Source of the DNA: Strix aluco
Taxonomy: Eukaryota; Chordata; Aves; Strigiformes; Strigidae
Direction: 5' to 3'
Assembly: GCF_031877795.1 (NCBI RefSeq)
Contig: NC_133935.1
Coordinates: forward strand, 49,127,330-49,191,329
DNA length: 64,000 nt
Shown: positions 53,396 to 64,000 of the stretch, piece after piece
Position numbering within the stretch: the first letter of the stretch is position 1
Layout of the letters: each line of letters starts with the position of its first letter
Notes under the pieces: generated by a model
The model's database searches: none
What the model was told of the DNA's origin: nothing
The model's input: the letters and a program-made list of their open reading frames with translations, nothing else
Translations under genes and position numbers: made by a program

Positions 53396-56300
53396 TCAAT
53401 TGCTATATATAAAGATTTCCAGGGTATTTCAGATGGAAATATATTAAAAAATTCTGAGACATAACTGAAACTATTCTTCTTATAGCTCTTTTTTGTGCTG
53501 AATTTTCTTCTGTAATCAACACATCAGGCACAAAACATCCACAAAGCCCTGAAACAGCTGAATGAGGGCCCAATGTGAGGACAGCAAGAGGTACCATGCT
53601 ACACCACTGAAAATGGTGAGAAACCTTTCAAAACGTTGTGAGAAGGACGAGACTGGTGTCAGCCGAAACAAGAGCTCTTTTATGGATCTGAATCATCTGT
53701 TCCTTTCTTTCTTGCCGTGCTACGTTCTGTAAAAATAATTAAAAAAAACACAAGAAGAAAAGCACAAATGTAATGGAAAATGTTTTCATCTCCCTGAGGT
53801 TTTGATATGTTCAAACTTTTTAAGAACTGGGGAATAGTTTTCCTCAGGGAAACTGTTTTCACCATTTTCCCCTTGTCTCATTTACTAAAAAACCCAGTGC
53901 TTTGAACTTAAAAGGAATCACACAGAAATGATGGTTTTATGAACATGACAAGGAGAATGGTGCCTGATAATTTTTTTCCTTTAGAAGTATGTTCAGGTTT
54001 TCTCGTTGTGAATTTAGGCATGCTAAATTCTCCATTCTTTGGTTTAACTACATACAGAAAATGATGCCTTTATAGTTTACATCAACATAAAAGATAAGCC
54101 TGTTCCTTGTGATCCAAGCAGAATGATTCTGTATGTCAGAGCTTTACAAGGAGTTTAACTTCAGGAGAGCAAGTTCTTAAAGGTGAACTACAAAGCACAG
54201 AGAAACTATGCTTTCGTGCCCTGTAGTGAGCTAAAGAGGGAATGGTGGGATGTAGACTATATTCTGGGGAGCACTGAAGAAGCCACAGGATAATTCTGTT
54301 TTCTCCTTCCTCATCATATACTATTTTATTCTCCTTCTCCCCTATGCTTTCTCCACATTCTGTAACCCCCATGAAGGGTGTAACACTTGCTCTGTGCAAG
54401 TGCTGCATGGTTTGGGCTGGGGTTTTTACCCCGACAGAGCAGTTCACCTTCAAACAATTCTTGAAAGCGAGTTTCAGATGGCCTCAGGCATTTTGGCTTG
54501 AAATTTAGAATACCTTTTGAAAAAAAGTGAGTATATTAGTTTCATTGCTAAACTCAATTATGTTTTCAAATACACTGGACTTTTCTTCAGGGCTATTTTT
54601 GTTGTTGTTTGTAATTTGCATATCTTTGTCCCTACCTTTAGATTCGAAGACCAAAAAGGCTTAGAATCATAAAGCAACTGAAGATGTTGTTTGGTACGTT
54701 CCCTTTTTTTTCTTTTTTTGCACCTTAGGTTGATAGCACTACATCGACTTCGCGTCTTGCTTATTATTGCGTGAAAAATTCAAATTAAAGAAATCAGACA
54801 GTTGTAAATTGCTGGCATATGTAGTAGCAAATTAAAGAGCAGGCATCAACAGAAATAAAAGCCTGAAATGAATTGGAGTTCTGAGGATGCACTGGGAAAC
54901 TGAAGAAAGACATCAAAGCCAGCAGAAAAAAAATTAACAACTTAGCAAGGAAAACTGGCTTTTAAGAAAAGACATTGGATTCAGCAAAGTGCTGCATGGC
55001 CCATAGAGGATAAAAATAATGAAGAAGAACAGCAGGGACCGCAGTAAAAATGGTTGGAAATGAATACACCCTGGAAAGTAGTTGGTACAGTCTTTGCCAA
55101 CAAAACTGATAGCAATTAAGCAATAATAAATGCTCAGGAATTGTCTGAAGATGCGATGATTTGCTGTTTAATGTTGTTATAATGTTGCTTACATGTCAGA
55201 GAACAACTGGCCTTTTAAGCTAGTCAGATCACAAGATTCATGAAACAGCTTTTAGAGCTAAATCACAAGGAATCCCCCGGTAGTTTTTAATACTTAGTTA
55301 TATGACAGCCTAGAGGGTCGGAAAAAAATGAGTGTAAGGCATTAGTAAAATTATGTCAGGGATTATCTTGTAACCCTGACTTATGCTTTTAGTCCTATTA
55401 CCATTATGGGATGCAAGTATCAAGTGTGTGTTTGAGGGACTCTCATTCATCATATGCTAAAGCAAAACCTGTTTCCCCAGCTGTAGATCATTTTGCCATA
55501 TACTCTTCCGTGTGGATTTGGACTCCTGTTCAATTCCAAGAACTGTTATTGCCACTGTGATGGTGATGAATTAGGTGAGGATTAATTCCAAATTACATGT
55601 ATCACCAGCAGCAGCACCTGTAACACCCTTGCACAAGTTTGTGAGCCTAATTCTGATCCCACTTAGCCTAATTTTATTCCAGTGAACTTCAGCAGAGTGA
55701 CTCCTGGTTTGCTGCCATATAAGGGAGATCAAACCCAATATGACTCAGCCTGTCGCTTGCCAGTCTATTCTAAGTAAGACTATAATAAGAACTTCCACAA
55801 AGGAACCTTATTTTCCTAATATGCAAAAAAGAAAAAAGAGTAGGAAAAGTGTGTCTTTATAGACATTTGTTCCACTTTTTTTGGCTTTTGAAATGGATAT
55901 GTCTACACAGACTATAAATATTTGCTCAAGGCAGATTTGGCATACCTATGAGCTACCTGTGTTAATTTTAATATACTTCATGCTGGTAACAGCAACAGTA
56001 AAGATATGACATCACAGGCTAGCAACTGGAGTACAAGAAGCCTGGGCACGCACAGTAGTCACTTGCCCATGCTTTTTGTTATGCTTGCTCACTAGCTTAA
56101 CACTAGTCTGGGTGTGCTTACCCATTGTAAAATCATTTTGCCTGGCACATAGAAACACACCTGAAGAGTATGTTCTGGTATGAGGGATGCAATTATCTGG
56201 TTCTTGGAGTCACTGAAAACCAGTCATTTCTGAATGGGCCCCTAATCAGGAGACAGAGTGACTTTGTACTTGAGGAAAGCACTCCTAGAACATGATTATC

Positions 56301-57744
56301 CTCACATTATGCCTCAGAGAAGCATTATTTTGTTACCCCAAATTTGATAGCAAAGACACAGTGTTTGTAATATTTTATTCTTGGAAAATCTTATTAATAC
56401 TATTGGAAAGACAGGCTTTAAAATAACTTCCACAGTGGCTGCAGCTATGGGGCTATACCCAGAAAATGCCTTAGGCATACAACTTTACCCATATGAGACA
56501 GGTTTGCTCATGTGACTGCTGATATTGCATGCATTTCACAGCAGTATGCCCTGTAACTGGAGTGTGCTCTACAAGGTCACGCTATTTGCCTTGCATGCTG
56601 CTTTTAACACAAAACCACTTCGAATGTTAGAGGATGCTCATCATTCTGAAAGTTATACATTATCCTGTAGAATATTAATCAAGTTATATGTATGTATATT
56701 TTCCTCATCTGAGAAGATTATTACAGCTATTGCCTTAAGGAGTCTCTAAGGCCACTGTTCCCTTTGCTCAAATTCCTCATTGAAACATACATCTTTTGGG
56801 AGGCCAGTAAGAAGCCAGTCTATGCATAATAGCAAGTAAAAGAGATTTGGGGAATACATAGTGGACCAGCCATCTACATAAATCATAAGCTTATACTTCT
56901 TTGCTCTTCCTCTATTGCTTCCCTTTTTTGAGCTAAGGGACTATGAGTAAAACCTTGGCTTCACTGAATAAAGAATTAAAAACAATTTTAAAAAGATGTG
57001 GCCAGTTTTAACTGGATCTTTTTGGCCAGCCATAGGAAAAATGGCAAATGCACCATGAAGATTAGTTAGAACTTGGAGAAGAATGCCATGCACTTCTAGC
57101 CCCAGGCTGCCCAAACTCTGAGCCCTGGGTCAGACAAAGGGTACGGTTTTATAGTGTTATGTTCAGAAGCCTTATTTCTGCTGTGCTTCTGTGGCTTTTT
57201 AATATGCTTTGTGGATAAGCAAAAATTTCAGAATTATTTTCTCCTCATTCAGAATTTGCAGTCTCTGGTCTGTTTTTGGTTTAAGTTCTTCCTTTGGACG
57301 TTTCACCATAGGGTCCCAGAGTCAGATTCCTGTCATGAAAGTGTCAAAGCTTACTCCATTCTTAATTTCTCCTCCAGGACTTCCACGTTCGTCCCTAGAC
57401 AAAATGTAGGACTGAGAACCTGCCCAGGTTCCCCCACCTGGTGCTGTAGGGTCTTCTGTGTGTGGCTCCACCATCTGGTAGCTGCTCCTCAGAGCAGTAC
57501 TGGCAATAACTATCCTGTTGTGATATCGCCCTAAGGTATGTGATGGATGGGAGGAAGTGTGGAAAGCAGCAAAAGTGTGAGGAGTTTGTGAGTAAGGGGG
57601 AGTGACCCTGAAGGTTGGCAGTGTGTCTTTGCTTGAGTCACCTCCCTGGACCAATGGTGGAGTTACTGGGGACCCTGAATGTTTTTTGTCTAACCATGTC
57701 TGTAAAGTGGTAATTGATAGTTCACCAACAGACCGTACAGAGCT
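53396..57744. other. Intergenic, no gene seen
   Basis: AT-rich, with no repeat or exon recognised. The open frame at 54,136-54,453 (105 codons, minus strand) has no family motif and no supporting splice or promoter context. Confidence 0.6.
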
Positions 57745-57960
57745 ACGCCCTAGGGTTGGATAGGGGCTTCTCTGGGTCTGGTACTATTCAATGTGTTCGT
57801 TAACAACTCAGATGATGAAACAGCTTAGTAAATTTGAAGAGAATAGCATTTGAGGATGGACCGTACACTGGAGCATGAGAATTTTAAAATAATTTTGATA
57901 TATTGGAGATGCAGGAGAAAAAATAAATCCTTTAAAGAATGTAAGTGTAAAGTATGTCAG
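57745..57960 (+). mobile_element. Ancient CR1-like reverse transcriptase fragment
   Basis: GGGTCTGGTACTATTCAATG and the following GTTCGTTAACAACTCAGATG correspond, with decay, to the CR1 segment encoding [15 protein letters not shown] just before the FADD motif; AGTAAATTTG follows where KFADD would be. Frames are broken. The 3' limit is approximate. Confidence 0.55.
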
Positions 57961-60900
57961 ACGAGAAGAAATGGGCTTCTTGGTAACAGCAATTTGGTAA
58001 CAATCTTGCTGTTACCAAATCTCGGACAGAGATTTGAAAACATTCCTGATGGTGACACCCCTTCACATATGGCATAAAGGGGTTCTGCTGGCCAAAGGCC
58101 TAAAGAAACAGAGAAGAAGACTTGAGGAGCAGCATTCAAGTAGCTAGCTTAGCCCTTTCATTTCTCAGGCTCTTCCTCTTTCCTCCATACTCCTTTAGAG
58201 GATGCAGCCAGGCAGTGTCACAGCTGGTGTTAGTCACCAACGTGCCGGAGAGCCCTGCCCCAAACCACCTCAGCTTTGTTACATCCTAGAGAAAGGCTCA
58301 AAGAGGGAGGGAAACTCTTCTCTCTAATTCCTGGTGTGAATTTGTGAACCACAGAAGTTCTGACATCTAAGCAAAATTTAGGAAATATGCTTTAGGATTT
58401 TGTCCGTTCTTCCTCCTGTCTTTCACTTTAGCGGGTTTGGGAGTGACTGAGCTGTAGCTGATCATGATCAGCACAAACATTCCTGTAAGGAAGGTCTTTG
58501 CAGACCTTGGGTTGTCTCCAAGGCCAGCTACCCAATAGACCCAGTCCTGTGATGACTATGAGACTGCTGGAGGCTGGGCACAGTTGTTCAGATGACAGTT
58601 TCTTTTCCTTCAAACTTTCCCATTACAAGGTGGGTTACCATGTAGTATACTAACAAAGTGTGCTGTCTGAGTAGCCTAAGCAAGTGGCCCTACATCTTGA
58701 TTTGGGAGCTTACCTGAAAAGACGGAGTGGGGATTATATCTCCTGTGGTGAGGCTCAATAGTTTTAAGGTCTAAAGCTTTTGGCACAGTGGCTAAAAAAA
58801 ATTAATCATTTAGAGGTCCAGGCCTGAGTGAAGAGAGAAAAATAGGAACAATAATGTTTTGGGAATCTTCATGGCTATAACATGAGTCATATGATGACAT
58901 GATCCCCTGGTAAAAGTCTTTTTCCCAGCTTCCTCTTCCTGTCCATTACCACACATGTATACACACACACATGCATACACAGAGTGCACAGTGCAAGAAG
59001 GGTTTCTCTCATCCTGTCTGGCTTTTGCTGTGTCCTTGGGTGCCCTGACCCCATTGTTCCTCGGTTTAGCCCTGAGCACACGCAGGATGGGAAGATGTAG
59101 GGGAGCACACAGGCCTTGCCAGGGTGCCTTGGCTGCCGGCAGACCTTGAGGAGGAGAGGCATCACGTTTGTCTCCAGCTGTTCCTGAGCTAAATAAAAAT
59201 AGAAGTTGTGTCATCTAACATCCTGGTATTTATATTTCAGGAGGCAGAGCTTAATTTCTTCATTAACCTGAGTAAATAATTGAAATTGTCCCAAACACTT
59301 CAAGGGAAAAAGCATTAAAAAATTAACAGTGTATGGGAACAAGACTAAGTTAAAAAATATGAAAATACTTATGTGCATTGCTGTTTGTTGTAGTTGCTGT
59401 ATTGTCTGCCCCTTATTAACTGAAAGGAACATTTTCCCTTCTTCTAAGTCTATATTGTTTTATGTTTATTATGTCTTGTCACTTTGTGGCACATCCAGCT
59501 AGATTTGCTAGAATTATTAGTAATTACTTGTCTGAGCTAAATGAAAGTGCTAATGAAGTCAAGACCCCTCTGGGGGTAGGGTCTGGGCTTCCATTCCTAT
59601 GCAGGCATAGCTGAATTTTTGGGAAGAAAGCTAACACTATCTCCACAAAAACACTTCTCTCAAGTGATAATACACCATATCATCTCCCTCAGCAAATAGT
59701 AACAAGTGCTACAGAGCAGTAAGCAATTTGTGAAATGTTGAGGAAGAAAAATAAAATTGCTGCAAACTACCCAAAGGCTATGGAGCTTAACTCAGCATGT
59801 GGCTGAACTGAAGGCAGAGCTATTTTAAATAATTGATAGTGCTGTAAATGTACATGATGTGGTACTGGAAGAGGTCAGTGCCTAACACGTAATAAGCCCT
59901 TGCCCTGAAGGGTTTATGGTCTGATAGTGCAAATGGAGGAAAGCCCTGGTACCTCATCAGAGGAAGGGGTCGTAGACAGTTGCATGGCCTTTGGAGCACA
60001 GATGTCTCAAGGAGCGTGGGGTGCAAATTCAGAAATTAATCCAGTAGCTAGAAAGGAGTGAGGAGGATTGGCAGAAGGTCAGATGCAGTTTGGAGGAGGC
60101 AACCAGACAATTCAGAGCTGTGCCATTTTAAGTAGGCTGACTAAGACACGTTGGTGATTCAGTGGTGATGCTGGCATGCCAGCAGAGCTTTGGGAGCTCA
60201 TGTGAAACAAGATCGGATGCTCTGAACCCAAGGTCTGGCATGATTGGTGCAGATGAGGAATCCTGTGGCTGAGACTTCCTCAGCTCAGATGTAGGGAGCT
60301 TAAGGCAGTGGGTGGAAGGCTCTGAAGATGACACTGGTTATCTGAAGTATTAGGATGCAGGGACTATTAAGTCACTGGAGCAAGCAGCTTTGTTGATATT
60401 TCCTACCATTACCCCTGGATGCGGTTCAGCGCGACCTGTGAGACCTAGTCCAGAGGGAAACAGCAACACCCAGAAAGTTCTGTAGAATAGCCTCATCCTT
60501 CTGGAGCTGTGTAGACACAGCCCCCGTTATTGCCATTGCCCTACAAATGGATTGATCTTGGGCAGCATCACAGGTCTGGAGAGCTGTCTTCTGTACTCTG
60601 AGGGCAAGAATTTGGCCCAAAGCGTGCCAAATCTGAACCAGAAAGACATTTTTCCTCCTGATTCTCTCCTGCCTCTGATCTCGCTTCTGCTGGCTCTCAC
60701 AGCATGGGACACTGACTGACTGTATCGAAGCCTCAGGGGGTAGGGAGATTGGTGCCAGTGAGACAGCTGGTTGCCATTACATTATTTACTCCTTACCCTG
60801 GAACATAAAAATAATAATGAAATGAATGTTAAAGATGGAGATAACAGCAAGCAAAGAAGATCTTTTTAAACCTGACAGGTTCAGCTCTAACATATTTGCA

Positions 60901-63900
60901 TCTTAAACATCTGCCTATGTGTAAAGAATTTTCATGCATTTCGATGCACAGAATCAAAACCTCAGTGCAATAGTCAACAAATGCCATAAGCATTTTCTGA
61001 TACAACTAACTCATAGTATGTTAAGTAATTTATCAATATTTTAAGAAGAGGTACTTTTGGTAAAAAACCCACTTTCTTCTTTTCCCCATTTAGCACAGAT
61101 TTTTTGAGGATAGATCCTAACACCAATTTTTAAACAGAATTCCCCATTGCTTTCCATAGTATCCCAGTTCTGAAAAGTGGCGTGGTACCACCATATGTTA
61201 GCTTCTTAAAAATGTTGTATTTAACCAAGCAACAAGAAGTCAATTTTGTGATACAGAACAAATGTAAAGACATATGGTGAGTAGACCTGCCTGGGGAACA
61301 CCAAACTTTCTGGTTTACAGAACAAAAATGTCTCAGTATTTTCACTGCCTACTCCAGAGTCTGCTTCCAAGAGAGCCTGTAAAATCAAGAAGATATATGG
61401 GGCAGAATTCATCTCACCTAACTTGAGTCATCTACAAGTCAGACATCTACATGTGAGCTAGGCACCTTGGCCTATCTTTACTGTCAGCAGAGAGAAAGGC
61501 ACTTTAAAAGGGCTTGATTTATTAGGTCCATTTTAGATGTCTAGTTTGGGATAAGATTAACCGCTTTTTTAGAAGGGTCTGTTTCTCCCATTGGGATTGA
61601 CTATGCAGAAAGCTTAGATGACTAATCTAGATGAAAACATCCCCAATGTGGACATGAATGTTCAGAAGAACCCCACCCACAGGTAAGATTTCTGGGCCTA
61701 GAGGGTGCTGAGAATGTCCAAAAGTGCAGATGTGTGGTATGAATTCCACACACAGTTTGGAGGTTTCATTCTTGTGGGAAAAAAAATTGCCCTGATCATC
61801 CAAAATATTTTCTGAAAATCTAATTTTGATTGAAATATTTCATTGAATTTTTATCACAGTATTCTCTCTCTTTTTAAAAATAGACAAGAAATAGGCAAAG
61901 TTGATGCAGTTTTGCAGTGTTTGGTAGAACTTGGTCCTCTGATGGAATATAGTCCCCTGTGGGTTTCTCTAACACACTGTACTTTTCAATGTCAGGCCTC
62001 ACTGTTTCAGAAACATTCATATTACTTCTTGAACTTTGCAAGATACTGTAATGACAAGATGAAATATGTGTAGCATGAGCTAACTTTGGGAAAGCTTGGA
62101 AAATGTACTTACAAGGTATATTATACCTTTGCCAGCATAACATTTTATGACATAGACTCAGTTGCTAAATTAGAAACTCTTTATTCTGTTAAAATGTCAC
62201 AACAATTTCTATCCTTGAGCTTCATTCTTTGCAGCACACTCAGACATGCACATTGTTTTGCTGCTGTTGTTCTTCTTATGATGGTGACGGAAGTCTAGCA
62301 TTCTTGGTAAAGAGGAATGAAGGACTTGTCTGGAGCCAAAAATAACTAATGAGGAAGCAAGGAGGAGGTTGATAATACCTTCCCCCTGCGGGGAACCAGC
62401 ACAGGCACAACAGTGGCTTAAGCTGATGTCCTTTGCTTTATTAAACTGCTTAGCTCTACCTCTCTTCTTTAAGGTCTGCCAACTTAGATTTTACTTTTTC
62501 AGATAGTGAGGGAATGTTAGGTACTCTGTGCCTTCCTCTTCACAAGTGATGATGTGCTTTGCGTTTCTGAAATTGTATTTCAGCAGATCAGGGAGGAAGA
62601 AGCCACAATATTGATTTGGAAAACTGTATTACATTATTGGCAGCTCCTCTCTTTTTGGCTTAATTATAAAAAGCAGTCATGAATGCAGATCTGTTCTTGT
62701 GTCTGTTGAAAACTGAAACCTCACTGAAAGGAAAATTAAAGCCCTGATTGCTTAGGCGGTCAATGGAATATCCATTTAAAACTATATTTCTTGTACTAAG
62801 AGAAATTTTATAAAATAAATGCAAATACAAAATATTACACTTTCAAATAAGATGCGTATCAACAAATATTAATAGTTCAGTATAAAAGTTTCAGGGAGGC
62901 AAAAGCATCTGCAAGTGAGAAAACAGAGTTGATGTGCTAAAGGCACAAAGATAAGGCTCACACCTGCTAAATTTCTTTGCACAGGAATTTCCCACTGTCT
63001 CAGCACGATTTCAGCACGAGGACTGTGGGTGAGGTGTCTAGATTGTGTGTGTTCCCTGAAATGCTCTTTCTTGTAGCTAACTTTATATAAATGGATTATG
63101 TGGTTTACTTTTCTGCTTTCATGGGATCCCTGTGAGCATTGAGAAACTCAAAACACTGAGTGTCTTGTCTAATGATTTTTTGCATTCACTCGGAGTCATA
63201 AGCATGAAACCCTGTACTGTTCAACATCAGCAGAATCTCTTTCCCATTTAAAGTAACTTTAATATTCCCTTTTAAATTCTAGGTGAAACTTCAGAGTTTT
63301 GAAGTCAGGAAAACAATCCACAATCTATCTACACACTGCATATACTAACATACAAGCTAAACAAACATAAGGAAATGACAAAGCAGCAGCCCTTCAACAT
63401 ATGAGCAGAATGATTATCTAGGAGGTTATTTTTAAGTATGAAAAACCTTTATCTGTCCCTAAAGTTCCCAGTTGTTTAGAGAAACGTTTTCTGATGCTGC
63501 TGGCTTTCTTCTGATGCTGTCTGTGCTCTCTTCCGGACAATCCATGTGACATTCAGAAATGTGTACTCATGACTAAGCTGCCTGCTGACTACTTCTGACA
63601 CACATGATTCTTCAACTTAACAAATTCAGCAATAAAAATATAGCAAAGCAAGTAAAAATCTCACAGTGAACTCTTTAGCCCCAGATATGAATAATTCAGA
63701 TTTAGTTGAGAAAAGAACTGATTTAATTCTCATAGAATCAACCACAAATAAAACACAAATGTAAATATTTACTTGAAAAATGGCGGCTCTGCTAGGAGCT
63801 AAGTCAAGACTCTCACAAATGCAGGGCAGATTGTGATCTCAGTTTTCAGCGAGATTATTGCTGAAGTCAGTGTGAATACTGCGGGGAGAAAAAAGGGGCT

Positions 63901-64000
63901 TTCACTCTATGAAACAAATGTTGTGTGTAAGGCTGCACCCCACTGAAGCTGGAGGGCCTAACAGAGAACTTAAAAAATAGGAGCTTCTACAAATGAAAAA
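57961..64000. other. Intergenic, no gene seen
   Basis: Apart from the inverted repeat at 57,980 and a short CA-rich stretch near 58,958-58,980, nothing is recognised. A stretch near 59,895-59,935 resembles a common ancient interspersed-repeat motif but is too short to name. Confidence 0.55.
57980..58018. repeat. Perfect 13-bp inverted repeat
   Basis: TTGGTAACAGCAA at 57,980-57,992 is the exact reverse complement of 58,006-58,018, with a 13-base spacer. The spacer itself carries another TTTGGTAACA, which can pair alternatively with the right arm. The three related half-sites within 40 bases suggest a decayed repeat edge or a protein-binding array. Confidence 0.85.

Noticed and set aside
54136..54453. 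105-codon minus-strand open frame
   Set aside because: No family motif and no exon signals.
58810..59214. 134-codon minus-strand open frame
   Set aside because: It overlaps other frames, and part of its reading comes from a CA-rich stretch. No domain is visible.

Overview
The window looks like vertebrate nuclear DNA, most likely from a bird. It has split exons with consensus splice sites, a CpG-island promoter, an AT-rich gene-poor background, and few dispersed repeats. Nearly all the repeats I can recognise are CR1-type LINEs, and the two young copies end in the ATTCTRTG octamer repeats typical of avian CR1. Other sauropsids (crocodilians, turtles) also carry CR1, so the bird call is an inference. 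There is no bacterial or viral gene organisation.

Left third (1-21,420, minus strand): the 5' end of a RAP1 small-GTPase gene, best matching RAP1B. A noncoding first exon lies in a CpG island and ends in a splice donor at about 21,305. A 19.0 kb first intron follows. Next comes a coding exon (2305-2221) with the start codon and the P-loop, then a 1.39 kb intron, then a coding exon (830-762) with the switch I/effector region. Together they encode residues 1-42 of about 184; the rest lies beyond the left edge. Intron 1 carries a 5'-truncated CR1 copy (15,211-16,265) inserted antisense to the gene.

Centre (20,560-21,900): the CpG island with GC boxes, an NRF1-like site, a YY1-like site and long G runs. 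On the far shore are a three-copy 34-37 bp tandem repeat and, about 1 kb further on, a hypothetical plus-strand TATA box, ATG and splice donor.

Right two thirds (22,250-64,000): about 42 kb with no exon that I can recognise. It holds a longer CR1 copy on the minus strand (46,529 to about 48,420) with a nearly intact reverse transcriptase frame broken by one stop codon. It also holds four much older CR1/L3-like fragments (near 34.2, 39.0, 53.1 and 57.8 kb), simple repeats, and a few perfect inverted repeats of unknown meaning. Short open frames here carry no family signature and I do not call them genes. I found no RNA gene, CRISPR array, or clearly new multi-gene system.
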